Origin: Mesostigma viride
Lineage: Eukaryota; Streptophyta; Mesostigmatophyceae; Mesostigmatales; Mesostigmataceae
Direction of reading: 5' to 3'
Length of the DNA: 64,000 bases
Assembly: GCA_009746045.1 (NCBI GenBank)
Contig: RPFO01000667.1
Coordinates: 1,538,252-1,602,251 of the forward strand
The number at the start of each line of letters is the position of its first letter. Position 1 is the stretch's first letter. Shown in pieces: positions 10,901-21,659 of the stretch. The translations under genes were made by a program, and so were the position numbers. A model generated the notes under the pieces. The model had not been told where the DNA came from. It searched no databases and worked only from the letters and a program-made list of their open reading frames with translations.

Positions 10901-13457
10901 ACAACCCTAGGCCGCGCCTCGCCAGCTGGCAAGGGCGCGCCCGCGGCCCCCAGGAATGCCTCGGCCAGCATAAGTACCTGGGGGAGGTATGGCCGCATGA
11001 GCGGCTGTGCCGGCACGACGTTGACATCACTCAAATGCATCCGTACCACATCTGCGTCCCCCGACTGGCCCCCCCCCCCATCGCACCAGTATTGGCATCC
11101 CCGGCTTGTGTGCAGGCATCCCGGGCCTTTATTTCCATCCCCTCACCCGCACCAGCACTGGCCAATGTAACCATAGGTGCACTAGCTGAGGCCACACTAG
11201 CACCCACGCTCGCACTGGCCGTCGCCACCGCCTTGAGCGCCAGCAGTGACTCGAGCCGCAGCAGAGCGGGCTCCCCTTGTGCGGATGCCAGGCTAAGGAG
11301 GAATGGGACGAGGTAGGGGCCAGTATTGCCATCCTCGGTGCCGCCTACCGCACCACCCTCGACACTGCTGCTCTTGGGAATGCCAATCCCACTCCCGACA
11401 TGGCACATGGCGCCAGAGAGGCCGGCTGGTGACATCTCACCGCCCTTGGCATCGCCGCCCTTTGACAACATCTCGCCATCCTTGCCATGACCACCCTTGA
11501 GATCGCAATTCGACATCTCGACACCGCTTCTGGCGGCCGAGGGGCCACACACTGCCGTTCTGACAGGTGCCGTCGTGGCAGATGGCATGGTGATAGGTGT
11601 CATCGTGGCAGCTGCCGCCATCATGCCATCGCGCGTCCTCGTGATAGGTGTCAGCGCGGCGGAGGGAGTCGTGAGGGGTGCCAGCAGCGGGAGCACACGG
11701 GCCACCGCGCCCCGCGGCAGCGCCTCCACCGCCGCCGTCACGCACATGACCGCCGCCACACGACACGCAGCCAGGTCGTCCCATGCGTGGCTATTTATAG
11801 CACTACCAGCGTGGCCTTCCATAGCGGCGGGGTTACCATTGTCGCCGCCATGTTGGCCACCAAATCCTTCACCGCCAGAATTAGCATGGGGGCCAAGCCC
11901 TCCACCGCCAGCATTAGCGTGGGGGCCGAGCGCTCCACCGCAAGAATTAGCGCACAGCCAGGAGAACACCGCCCGCAACACGCTCGGCAGGAGGTCCTCG
12001 GGCAGCCGGTCGTAGGGGCACGCGCCGGCCAGGGTGGCCAGCGCGTGGAACGTCCCTGCCAGGCCTGGCCCAGCGACTGAGCCGGGGCCAAAGGCAGCCA
12101 GTGAGCCAGGGCCCATGCTTGAACTGGGGCCAGAGCCCGTGCTAAGACTGGGGCCGGGGCCCATGCCAAAAATGGGGCCAGGGCCTGTGCTGATGTTAGG
12201 GCCGTGGGCGTGGCCGGTGCATGGGGCACACCCTGGCTGGGGTTGCGTGGCGGCGAGCCCACCCTTGTGCTCGATGGCGGCGAGCAGGCCTCGGTGGAGC
12301 TGCACGCATGCCCAGCCGAGACGGTGGGAGAGCGCCGCGAAGGACTGGGCAGGGTCCCGTCCTACACCACCCGCCGCCCCTTTCCACGGAGCCACGGCCC
12401 CTTTCCATTGGGCGACCATGAGGTATTTCTTGGCAGGACGGTCCAGGGTGGCGGTCAGGGCGGCAGCGGCGGCGGCCCTCGTACGGGGGTCCGGGTCGTG
12501 GAGAAGGGGGGTGAGGAGGGAGGGGACGTAGGGGCGGGGCTGCAGGGGGTCCCCTCCCACCTGGGAGGGCAGCAGGAGTTCCCAGTGTGCGTGCAGGGAG
12601 CGCGGGTCGGCCTTGGCGAGCAGCGGGACCGTCTGGAGGGCCAGGATGCGGACACGTGTCAGACGGTCGCGGTCCCACAGGCCCGCGTCGCTGCAGCTGT
12701 CGCTGTCGCTCACATCCGAGTCGGACGTGGGCTGGGCGGGACCAGCGGGCTGAGACGGGCCGCCGGGCTGGGTATCGATGGCATGGGAGCTGGTAGGAGG
12801 ATTCAGCGGCTTCTCACGCTGGGAGCTGGCGCCGCCACGTCGGTGAGGAGGCCTGTACGGGGCCTTGGCGGTCGGTCCCGCGCCTGATGGCGGGGGCTGG
12901 GGTGAGGAAGAGGGGAGGGGGAACGCAGTGCTCCCGCGGACGATCGGCTCGGCCGCCATGGGCCCGGAATAGCAACCGTACACGAATAGCTTGTTTAACG
13001 CATGCAGCAGTCGACCTAGGGATGACATGCTGAATTTCGACCCGGGGGACAACGCGGAAGCGACCGCTCTGAGCACCGCATAGAGCAATTTCGCCATGGC
13101 CGGGTCCTCGGGTATGCGGTACCCTCGAGCGGGCACGCAGCAAATTGACTCAAGGACTGTCAGTGCGGTGTCAAAAACCCTGGCGGCCACAGCGTCCGCA
13201 CCTTGATCGCCCCTGTTCGCGCGTCCAGCATCCGCCATGGCGCGAAGGCACGCCCCACATGACTGAAACGCCGTGCATGCCAACGTAACGTTTCTGGTCC
13301 CCCGCCCGCGCAATTCGCCAACAGTGGCAGCGACAGGTAGAAGGACATCAATGTAATCCGATACCTGCGATGGCCGAAGAGATGAGCAGTTTCGCAGGGA
13401 CAATGAGATGGACTGCACACGCCTTCTATGCTCTTCGGATATGTGTGGAGAGTCCAT
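1981..13457 (-). CDS. HEATR6: HEATR6-like HEAT-repeat protein (three exons)
   Basis: Exons on the minus strand are 13457-9547, 6465-6346 and 4512-1981 (TAA at 1983-1981). All junctions are phase 0 with consensus ends: CAGCAG/GTATGG, acceptor AACACAG/CGC, CTCAG/GTACAT, acceptor GATTGCAG/CC. The start is the ATG at 13457. The joined product is about 2187 aa, against about 1180 in animals; the excess is Gly/Ser/Ala/Pro-rich insertions and a Ser/Asn-rich stretch near residues 1565-1625. Family landmarks in order are an N-terminal helical region, an acidic [13 protein letters not shown] patch (about 252), [15 protein letters not shown] (about 480), [15 protein letters not shown] (the small exon), [16 protein letters not shown] (about 1385), [16 protein letters not shown] (about 1650) and [14 protein letters not shown] (about 1795). 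HEAT repeats form a scaffold; no enzymatic role is known to me. One frame break at an 11-base C run (11069-11079) must be bridged by one base. Confidence 0.85.
4860..4945 (+). repeat. Edge fragment of dispersed repeat family C
   Basis: The stretch GACAACCAGCGCAGGCCAG followed by GGAGAATCCGGACCATGGTA and a GCTCGAGCCTG-like segment matches the ends of the longer copies at 22.7-23.0, 25.70, 46.65 and 49.3 kb. Only the terminal 80-90 bp is present here, inside an intron. Confidence 0.6.
5358..5526. repeat. 55-bp direct duplication and poly-A
   Basis: GCATCCATATTCATGATATA and the following 35 bases occur at 5358-5412 and again at 5446-5500. The copies are nearly identical and separated by a C-run/A-run spacer. 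The second copy is followed by an A homopolymer of about 22 (5505-5526). This may be a retroposed insert or local slippage; no target-site duplication was resolved. Confidence 0.55.
6060..6088 (+). repeat. Short interstitial telomere-like repeat
   Basis: CTTTAGGGTTTAGGGTTCAGGG holds two perfect TTTAGGG units (plant/green-alga telomere type) and a degenerate third, in the HEATR6 intron. Confidence 0.5.
6473..8468. repeat. 2-kb (GGGGAA)n/(GGGAA)n homopurine array
   Basis: The plus strand is an almost pure chain of GGGGAA hexamers mixed with GGGAA pentamers, with one GGGGGG run near 8080 and one GAAGAA near 6669. On the HEATR6 sense (minus) strand it is (TTCCCC)n and stops only 7 bases before the AG of the 120-bp exon, so it acts as a giant polypyrimidine tract. 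Long open frames cross it on both strands (Gly-Lys/Gly-Arg-Gly-Glu or Pro-Phe/Pro-Ser-Pro-Leu), but these are composition artefacts. Confidence 0.97.
8469..9239 (-). other. Remainder of HEATR6 first intron
   Basis: About 770 bp between the homopurine array and the donor-side tandem array. No exon with HEATR6 similarity was found here, and the flanking exons join directly and in phase. Short ORFs show no recognisable domain. Confidence 0.6.
9240..9546 (-). repeat. Donor-proximal array of about 19-bp units
   Basis: About ten degenerate units of the type AAGGCTCATAGCATGGACC (plus strand) fill the first 300 bases of the HEATR6 large intron. On the sense strand the unit (ATGAGCCTTGGTGCATGCT) resembles the first 25 bases of the intron itself (GTATGGCTTGTGCATGCTTG), so the array appears to grow out of the 5' splice site. 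A 45-bp insertion lies inside it at 9320-9364. Confidence 0.75.
9320..9364 (+). mobile_element. 45-bp retroelement 3'-end insertion
   Basis: CTGCTACATGACCTCCCCAC, then GGAGGCATGTTATAATTTAT and AATTT, form the terminal hairpin and A/T tail of the LINE-like elements elsewhere in the window. The segment is flanked by an exact 8-bp duplication AAGGCTCG (9312-9319 and 9365-9372) and interrupts the 19-bp array. It reads as an extreme 5' truncation from target-primed reverse transcription. Confidence 0.7.
11069..11079 (-). other. Poly-C (11) run causing a frame break in HEATR6
   Basis: The first HEATR6 exon is open from 13457 to 11031 in one frame and from upstream of 11049 to 9505 in another. The switch falls at an 11-base C run (G run on the sense strand). 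Twelve or nine bases would keep the frame. Similarity to the family continues on both sides, so a homopolymer sequencing or assembly error is the simplest reading. Confidence 0.7.
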
Positions 13458-14057
13458 GGCCAAATTAAATATAGACTCGATGCCTCATTACCGCATTTTC
13501 CAGTGCATGATTCCTGTCGCTGGTAATTTATCTAATCAGAGTATGACATGTAGGGAGGCCACCTTGTGCGACCCCCATATTAACTCGTTCTCGTAAAACC
13601 ATGCCATTTTATTAGTGATTACGTCCAAGGTCATTTTTGCAATGGAAAAAAATCACCCGCGAGGCAAAGATAGTTGAATGCTCGCAAATAGGCTGGGCGA
13701 CGGGGACTCGACACGTGTCGATCAACATGTGCCAGCATCATCAAGGCCGGGTTCCCAAGGTGCCAACTCTGCGAAAGCTTCGGATTGGTTCGTCGCCAAG
13801 CAGGATGGTCTGTTTGCGGCTGTGATTGGCCGCCGCGACCCTGTTGCACGTGGAAGCTGCAGTTTTGTGGGGTGTGCAGGTTCCAGAATGTTTCCCAGGC
13901 ATTTCCCGCGAGCGACCAGCTTGGCAAAATGCTTGTGTGTGCACACTGTCGACGTTGACAACCGCAACGTGAAGGGGAGCGAGCCGTCGGCAAGGCGACG
14001 ACACACTCACCATTTCACAATCTTTTAAGAGGAAAAAGAGAAGGGAGCGCGTCCATC
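13458..14057. promoter_or_regulatory. Divergent promoter interval, HEATR6 / ER Hsp90
   Basis: 600 bp separate the two start codons. Elements on the plus strand include a near-consensus heat-shock element, TTCCAGAATGTTT (13881-13893: TTC-nn-GAA-nn-TTt), a CACGTG G-box (about 13847) and ACACGTGT (about 13710). CCAAT boxes appear as ATTGG at about 13784 and 13825. The CCAAT and CACG spacing does not match the strict animal ERSE. No clear TATA box is seen. Assignment is by motif only. Confidence 0.5.
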
Positions 14058-17000
14058 ATGGACCGCCGATGGCTCGTCGTCATGGTGGTGTCGGCGGTGC
14101 TTTTGGCTCATGTTGGAGGTAATATAAGGCGGTCTTTTACGCGATAAGTGTTCGTCGACACTTGGGCGGTTACATTGTTATGCGGCATTGCCGGTGCCCT
14201 GACACGTTGATGATTTCTTTGTTTCTTTCGTGTGCAGTGGGGAGGATCGAGGCGAAGGCTGCCGAGCCCGTGTCTGATTTGCCAACCGTGGATGAGCCCG
14301 TAGCGAGCATTCCCGCCGGCTCCGCGACGGACAACTTGGCGAAGGAGCGGTACGCGCGCTTTGGGCGAGAAAAGAAGAGCATTGGCTTGCATCTGTCTGA
14401 CTTGGTTTCTAGAATTTATAATGAAAGTGGCTATGCTAATGCAGTCTATTTTCCTCTGTTTTCTTCGTTTCGGTTGCTGGCAGTAATGAGGAGCGTCTTG
14501 CCCACGAGGGTCTCAGTGTCAAGGAAAGAAAGATTCGGGAAGGCACAGAGAAGTTCGAATTCCAGGCCGAGATCAACCGCCTCATGGATATCATCATCAA
14601 CTCTCTCTACAGCAACAAGGATATCTTCCTGCGCGAGCTTATCTCCAACGCTTCCGATGTAAGTCCATACTTTTGTTGAGGTGTGGGGGCTGTCTAACTT
14701 CGCAGCAAGTCTGATCTGCACTTTTTGTTGAGAACAAATCCAATCAGCAGCCGCATTTTTTGTTGAGTTTGCTTTTGCATGACTGTCGCCATATATGCTT
14801 TTTTGGTGGGCTGCTGCAGGCTTTGGACAAGATCCGCTTCCTGTCCCTGACCGACCCCAAGGTGCTTGGCGAGGGCGACGCTGCCAAGCTGGAGATCAAG
14901 GTGAGGCGCCTTTCGATGGTTTCCTATTGCCGCTTGGACTGCAGCATTGTTCGAGGCATCGGGGCTTACCCTGCTGTAAACGAATATTTTCCATACTCCC
15001 TCCTCGGTCTTCTTCTTTTTTTAGAATAATAACTGCATGAAGTTAATTATCATTAGCATCATGTATGATCTGATAATCTATGCTTATCAACCAATATCAA
15101 CGTTTGTCTGTTTTGGAACGCCTCGTGCGTGCCCAGATCTCGGTGGACAAGGACAACAAGGTCATCTCCATCCGGGACCGTGGTATCGGCATGACCAAGG
15201 AGGACTTGATCAACAACCTGGGCACGATCGCCAAGTCAGGCACCTCATGTACGTGCGCGGGCGTGGAGGTGAACATAATTGGTTGTCTCCTTGATAATGA
15301 ACTGTGTGTGTTGTGGTATTAAGACGGAGGAGGACCTGGTGAACGACTTCATTGGATCCTCACCCCTGCCATGCGCTCCTGTTTCCATGGCTCTGCCAGG
15401 AAGAACAAAATGGGGAAAAGAAGAAGAGTTACTGCGTTTGCACAAAGGCTAAGGGAGAAAAGAAGAAGAAGGTTTTCATGAGGAGGGGGACGCCTTGCGA
15501 AGCCCTAGGATTGCGCAGAGGACACCACCTGCTTTGCGAAGCTTTCAGGAGCACCACCCGCTTGCTCTGGCTTGGCCGCCCGCCATACACTAGTCACATT
15601 GCTCTGCCTAACCTAAAACGCTCCTTTTCTTTGCATACTTCCTGTGATTGCGGTGGCATGCCGTGTCCCGTGCGCCAGCCTTCCTGGAGAAGATGCAGAA
15701 GGAGGGAGACATGAACCTGATCGGCCAGTTTGGCGTCGGCTTCTACTCGTCCTACCTCGTCTCCGACTTTGTCCAGGTCATCTCCAAGCACAACGACGAC
15801 AAGCAGTAAGTGGCAAGGCTAAAGGGGTAGCAGTGGTTGGGTGTGTGTGATGGATTTGTGGGGGGTTGTGGTGTCTTTTCATAGGGGGAACTGGGGAGGG
15901 GGTAGTGGGGATGTTTGGAGGGCTTTTTCGGGGACCTTTTGGGCGCGGGGGTGGGGGGTGGGGGGAATTCTGGGTTGGCCTTTGAGGGTGGCTTTTTGGG
16001 CTGGCCTTTGGGGGTCTCTTCTGAGGCTGGCCTTTTAGGGTGGCTTTTGGGTGTTGCGTTTGGGGGAGCTTGTTTGCGTGATGTTGGGGGGGACTATGGT
16101 GGGTGACCTGAGCAGCAGCGCTTGATGCGCTTTGGAGCGCGTGGATGCATTTTTAGGTGTTGGTAGCGTTGCGAGGTGATGAGTGCCGAGTCGGGCCCAC
16201 TCTTCGCTCACATTGCCCTCCCCTCCTTCCCCGCACATTACGCTCCTCACCCATTCTTTCCCCTCCTTGCCATCTTCGGACCCTCCGGTTGCCCACTTCC
16301 GCTCTCCCCCTTCCCTCCTTGCCCTCCTTCCCCTCCTCCTGCTTGTCCCCCCCTCCAGGTACATTTGGGAGTCGCAGGCGGACGGCTCGTTTGTGGTGGT
16401 GGAGGACACGGAGAATGAGCCGCTGGGCCGCGGCACGCAGATCAACATCTTCCTCAAGGATGAGGCGCAGGAGTATCTTGACGAGGCCAAGCTCAAGGTG
16501 GGCGCTTGTGGACTTATGTAGGGTATGTTGCGGAGGTTGGCGCTGGCGATGGCCGGAGTACCTGGATGAGGCATGGCTCAAGTTGGGTATCAGGTAATAG
16601 GCCACGAGATAGGCGAGTGTAGCAACCAGTCGCCCATCTGGGACATTATGTTGGTAGAGATACCTGGATGTGGATAGGGTCAAGGTGAGTGCCGGTCTCA
16701 TGTATGCGTAAAGCTGGTGTGTGGTAGGTAGAAATCATGCTGGAAGCCGCAGGGGTTGGCGTAAGCAAAGCGGCAGAGCTGTTGTCATGCAGCCCTGTGG
16801 GCAGTGGGTGGGGTACACATTGGGTTAGCGGTATGACCATGACTAGCTCAAGCACAGGCTGGGCGCTCTTGCCCTGAGAGCGCCAGTAGTAGAGCTCTAG
16901 TATTGCCTGTATCTTTACCCTGTCTTTCCACCCACGCACTCAGGGCAGGCATGCACGCTGAGACCCCCTAAATTGTGCAAGCTCAGATTCCCATTTCCCA

Positions 17001-20000
17001 GCAACCTCATAACAAATGTGCCCAACCAAGCACTGTATCTTACCATCCTGTCCCCTGTTGACAAGATCCCACCCCCGTCTGCACCCCTGACCTTTATTTT
17101 CCCACACCCCCACACCCCCACGTCACTCTACAGGAGCTGGTCAAGCGTTACAGCGAGTTCATCAACTTCCCTATCTACCTGTACACGTCCAAGGAGGTGG
17201 ATGTGGAGGTGCCCGCCGACGAGGGTGCGTTGGCCACGGTGTTTAAGATTCTTTTGTTACGAATGTTATGTTCGTTATTGTTATGATTACTATCGTTACT
17301 GTTGTTGCCTTTCTATGATTAAGTATAGTATCGAGAATATATTGGATTGCTATGTTTATGTCATTAATCATAGTATTGATAATAGACTGGATTATTATGT
17401 TTATATCATTAATCATAGTTTTGATAGTAGATCTGATTAGTGCATGTCCAAGTAGCAGGAGGTGCCTGCAGAGGCATTGACGAGGAGGTGCATGCCCAGT
17501 CCATGGAATGCTTTCGTTGACAGGGCACTCAACATGAGCCTAGTACGTTAGTTAGATCCACTAGTTGTGTATGAAGCACAGCTAGTGCACCAGTTGTGTA
17601 TGAAGCAGTATGATATGCATGTCTGCATGTAATGTATGCCTTGCACGAATGGCTTGTAGTGATCGTGCCTTGCATTTGTTCAATTTGTCCATGTCATTGA
17701 TACAATGGCAGAGCAGTGCATGCCTTGGCATGCTGGTGCACTTGTTACGCTCTGCATTCTTGCTCTGGCTGATTGCGTCCTGCTATGTGGCTATCCGTGT
17801 ACTGCCCATCGCTTTGCCTCCCTGTGCCTCGCCACGCTCCGCAGATGAGGATGAGGATGAGGGCGAGGGTGAGGGCGAGTCCGATGTGGACGTCGACGAG
17901 GAGGAGGGCGAGGGTGAGTCTCACGCCTAATAAATACGGCTATCAAGCCCTGATTAGGGTTTGCCTCGTCTGGCAACAGGGCAATCAGTGGAGAAGCAGG
18001 ATGCATGTGAAACAGTTGGCAGTCACCTGGACTACCGTTTCAATAGTAAAGGTTGGCTCTCTGCCCGTTGCGATAGTGGGCTTCTGGCCCATGTTTCACG
18101 TGCATGTTTTTTTTTTTTTTTAATGTGTGCATGGTTAGGCAGCCTTTATTTTGCCTTAAGCAGCCCTTTACTTGCACGTAATAGGACTTTGGGTTTTGGG
18201 CCTGTCCACTAGGCGGTGTATCTTGTTGTTACGTTATTGTAGTTTTCTTGTCCATCCCCCCCCTCATTCCCTACCCCGAAACCCGATGCCTTGTGGCCAC
18301 CCGGCACACCCAATAGCACAAACCTCGCACCCGTTTACTTGCTAATAATGATAATGACACTGGGCATCGCGAGGGCAATGCCTCGTAGTAGTAATAACAA
18401 AAACAACGATGATGGTGATGATGTGATTATGACAATGGATGTGTGCGCAGGCGAGGACAAGCCCAAGACCAAGACGATCAAGGAGACGCGCTACGAGTGG
18501 GAGCTGCTCAACGACAACAAGGCCATCTGGCTGCGCAACCCCAAGGAGGTGGAGGAGGAGGAGTATGTCAAGTTCTACAAGGCCATCTCCAAGGTGAGCT
18601 CCTCGGGATGCGAGGCACTGTTCAAGCAGTTTGTTACTTATAGCTCCTAGAATGTCAGGGACTAAGTAGTATGTCTAGTTCTGTAAGGCCATCTAAAATG
18701 TCAGCTGGTTAGGGTTTAGGGTTTATGGTTTAGGGGTTTAGAGTTTTTGGGTTTAGGGTTAAGGGTGCGATCGCATCTTTTAGCACGCAGTCTACGATGG
18801 GTGGCCCCTAAGGCTATTATTGGTGGCCCCTATTGCCTACTATTGGTTGTCCCTGTTGGCCACTATTGGTGCCCCCTAATGGCTACTCTTGGTGGCCCGT
18901 ACTGGCTGTTATCGGTGGCTCTGTGATTGGCCCCCGTCTCGCTGGCCGTTTATTGTTCCTCTCATCCTGTGTCGTGGTTGGTGTTTCCCCAATTAGACAA
19001 GCACGTAGACTGTGTTACATCCCCGAGTTGGTCTGTCTCGACCCTCAGTGCTGCCGGCCTGCTGACGACTGCGCTGTACCCATCGTTCCTTTCTCCTTTG
19101 TCTTCTTGCAACCGCCCCTGCCCCACTCTGCGGATGTTGCAGGACTATGACGAGCCACTGACCTACACCCACTTCAACGCGGAGGGTGACGTGGAGTTTA
19201 AGGCAGTCCTGTTTGTGCCCGCGCGCGCGCCGCACGACCTGTACGACAACTACTACTCGACCAACGCCAACCTCAAGATGTACGTGCGCCGCGTGTTCAT
19301 CTCCGACGAGTTCGAGGAGCTGCTGCCCAAGTACCTCAACTTTCTCAAGGTGAGCGCGAATGGCCCGAACTACAACCATGTACCGAACAGTCTAGAGTTA
19401 ATTTATGTGTTTATTTTGTTTGTATGGTTTTAGGCTGGGCTACTGTTTCAGTACATCCCTGTTGAGTTCTACTACTGCACACATGGTGCCAATCACACCT
19501 GTGCACGCCCATCCCTGAAACTAACCCTCCCACTTCCACATCACCCCACCCCCCCATCCGCCCGCCCGCCTGCCCGCCCTGCCTGCCCGCCTGCCCGCCC
19601 CTATCCCCCCCCCACCCCTCCCCCACCCCGTATTATCTAACAGTGGGCACAGTTACATAGGTCATTCAGTAAAGGTGCCATGGCATTCGTCCAGTGACGG
19701 TTGCCTTGCTTATAACGCATCGGAAAATGTGCGCACGCATTAGTACAGCCTGCCCCCCTTCCCCACCAGCTCTCCTAATGTCTCCGTGCCTCCACTTCCT
19801 CCACTGAGGATTTATGCTCGTTCCATGATGTTATGAGTAATTCTTTTTTTTATAGACGTGGGGAAACAAAATAAGTCGCATGATTATAATAGCACCCCCA
19901 TCCTTGTATGTCCTTGATTTTGCCCGCGCAGGGTCTCGTGGACAGCGACAGCCTGCCCCTGAACGTGTCCCGGGAGATGCTCCAGCAGCACAGCTCCCTC

Positions 20001-21319
20001 AAGACGATCAAGAAGAAGCTCGTCCGCAAGGCGCTCGACATGATCCGCAAGCTGGCCGACGACGACGAGGCGGATGACGAGGAGGGTGAGGAGGGCGAGG
20101 AGGGCGAGGGGTCCGACAACAAGGACAAGGACACCAAGGGCGAGAAGAAGTACGAGAAGTTCTGGGCGCAGTATGGCCGCAGCATCAAGCTTGGCATCAT
20201 TGAGGACGCATCCAACCGGACCCGGCTCGCCAAGCTGCTCCGGTTCTACACCTCGGCCTCGCCCGACAAGCTCACGAGCCTGGATGAGTACATTGAGCGC
20301 ATGAAAGAGGGGCAGAAGCACATCTACTACATCGCGGGCGAGAACCTGGAGCAGGTCAAGGGGTCGCCTTTTGTCGAGCGGCTGCTCAAGAAGGGCTTTG
20401 AGGTCATCTACTTCACCGACTCGATCGACGAGTACACGATGCAGAACCTGACCGAGTACGACGACCACCGCTTCCAGAATGTGTCCAAGGAGGTGCGTGG
20501 GCCACTGCCGTTTCATTTATGGTCCATTTTTTCCTGTTTCTTATGAATCTTAGCCTGTTTGATGTTCTGTTATACTTTTCATGCATCTTGTCCTCTCGCA
20601 CCATTTGCTCCTGAAGCTTACCCTTAATCTACCATGTGTCTCTACTATACCATATTTTTTATTGTTGAAGCTCACGCGTTGCCTGTTATGAGCCCGCTAC
20701 TGTTGTCCCCCCTGTTTTCTTTGTGGCCCCACAGGACCTGAAGCTGGGCGAGGAGAACGCCAAGGAGAAGGAACGCAAGAAGGCGATTCGCGACGCGTTC
20801 AAGCCGCTGACCAAGTGGTGGAAGGAGCAGCTGGGCTCGGACCTGGAGGCCGTGAAGCTGTCGGACCGCCTGTCCGAGTCGCCCTGCGTGGTTGTGACGT
20901 CCAAGTACGGGTGGAGCGCCAACATGGAGCGCATCATGCGTGCGCAGGCGCTGACCGATGAGTCGCGCAACATGTACATGCGCGGCAAGAAGACGCTTGA
21001 GATCAACCCGCGCCACCCGCTCATCAAGGAGCTGAAGGCCAAGGTGGAGGCTGACCCTGAGGATAAGACCGCCGTCACCATCGCCCACTTGATGTACGAG
21101 AGCGCGCTGCTGGAGAGCGGGTTCGTCCTCGAGGATACCAAGACGTTTGGCTCGCGGCTCCTGGGCCTCATGAAGGGCGCGCTGGGGGTTGATCCGGATG
21201 CCAAGGTGGACGAGGAAGAGGAGATTCCCGACGATGAGGAGCCCACGGCCGAGGACGCAGCCGATGGGTCGGAACCGGCGCCACCCCCTGCGGAGGACAT
21301 TGTCAAGGATGAGCTGTAG
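14058..21319 (+). CDS. HSP90B1: ER-resident Hsp90 (GRP94/endoplasmin), 13 exons
   Basis: ATP-dependent chaperone of the ER lumen. Exons: 14058-14118, 14238 to about 14394 (or 14404), 14484 (or 14491)-14658, 14820-14900, 15137-15248, 15679-15805, 16359-16497, 17134-17224, 17845-17913, 18451-18593, 19143-19349, 19932-20492, 20735-21319. All splice sites are GT-AG, with only the exon 2/3 junction uncertain. The product is about 835 aa, normal for the family. The N-terminus [20 protein letters not shown] is a signal peptide. The GHKL ATPase has [13 protein letters not shown] (catalytic Glu), DRGIGM and GQFGVGFYS. An acidic charged linker is encoded by exons 9-10. The middle domain has SREMLQQ with the catalytic Arg. 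The C-terminal dimerisation domain contains SANMERIM. The protein ends in KDEL, the ER retrieval signal. Sequence is closer to the land-plant ER paralogue than to animals. Some introns carry decayed copies of the preceding exon edge. Confidence 0.95.
16470..16707 (+). repeat. Triplicated exon-7 end plus donor (Hsp90)
   Basis: The exon 7 edge GAGTATCTTGACGAGGCCAA, with its donor (AAG/GTGGGC), is followed in intron 7 by two diverged copies, GAGTACCTGGATGAGGCATG (16556) and GATACCTGGATGTGGATAGG (16659). Each keeps the CTCAAG or GTCAAG end; the last also has a good donor, AAG/GTGAGT. Confidence 0.75.
18668..18708 (+). repeat. Decayed copy of exon-10 end (Hsp90 intron 10)
   Basis: AGTATGTCTAGTTCTGTAAG and the next 21 bases align without gaps to 18562-18602 (AGTATGTCAAGTTCTACAAG and so on), 32 of 41 positions identical at a spacing of 106 bp. 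In the copy the donor AAGGTGAGC has become AATGTCAGC and the frame holds a stop. Confidence 0.8.
18708..18770 (+). repeat. Interstitial telomere-like tract
   Basis: AGGGTTTAGGGTTTATGGTT followed by TTAGGGG, TTTAGAG, TTTTTGGG, TTTAGGG and TTAAGGG units: about eight (TTTAGGG)-type repeats in Hsp90 intron 10, directly abutting the decayed exon-10 copy. Confidence 0.7.
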
Positions 21320-21659
21320 AGCGTTTCGGCTGCACGGCATTCTTTGGCCACATTCACTTATTTTTAGTAATAAATGTAGTGCTGGGGTCACCGAAAGGCA
21401 TTCTTCGGGCCCAGCTTGTAAACATCCAATAATAAAAGTATAGGTTATTTAATGATCAAATAAATCTGTGGGAGGCTTTGTTGAAAAAGCTTCTGCTTAA
21501 AGGGAATGATGCACTGTCCGGCAACTGTTCTTACTAGTGAGACAAGCAAGTTGAGTCGGTGAAAGAATGGCTCCGTATTGAATTGAATTCGGACTTTCAG
21601 ATAACGCATAGATAAATAGGCATGGTGAAAGATCCATCCATCAAGCAAGGGAATACGTG
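21320..21659 (+). other. Hsp90 3' flank
   Basis: The 3' UTR starts after TAG at 21319. AATAAA-like AGTAATAAATG lies at 21367-21377, and TGTAA, the poly(A) signal of many green algae, at 21417-21421. Which one is used cannot be decided here. Nothing else was recognised up to the retroelement piece at 21660. Confidence 0.4.

Noticed and set aside
15310-15345. ACGGAGGAGGACCTGGTGAA in Hsp90 intron 5, resembling the exon-5 TKEDLINN codons
   Set aside because: Possible further exon copy, but the match is short, not at the exon edge, and could be chance in GAG-rich sequence.
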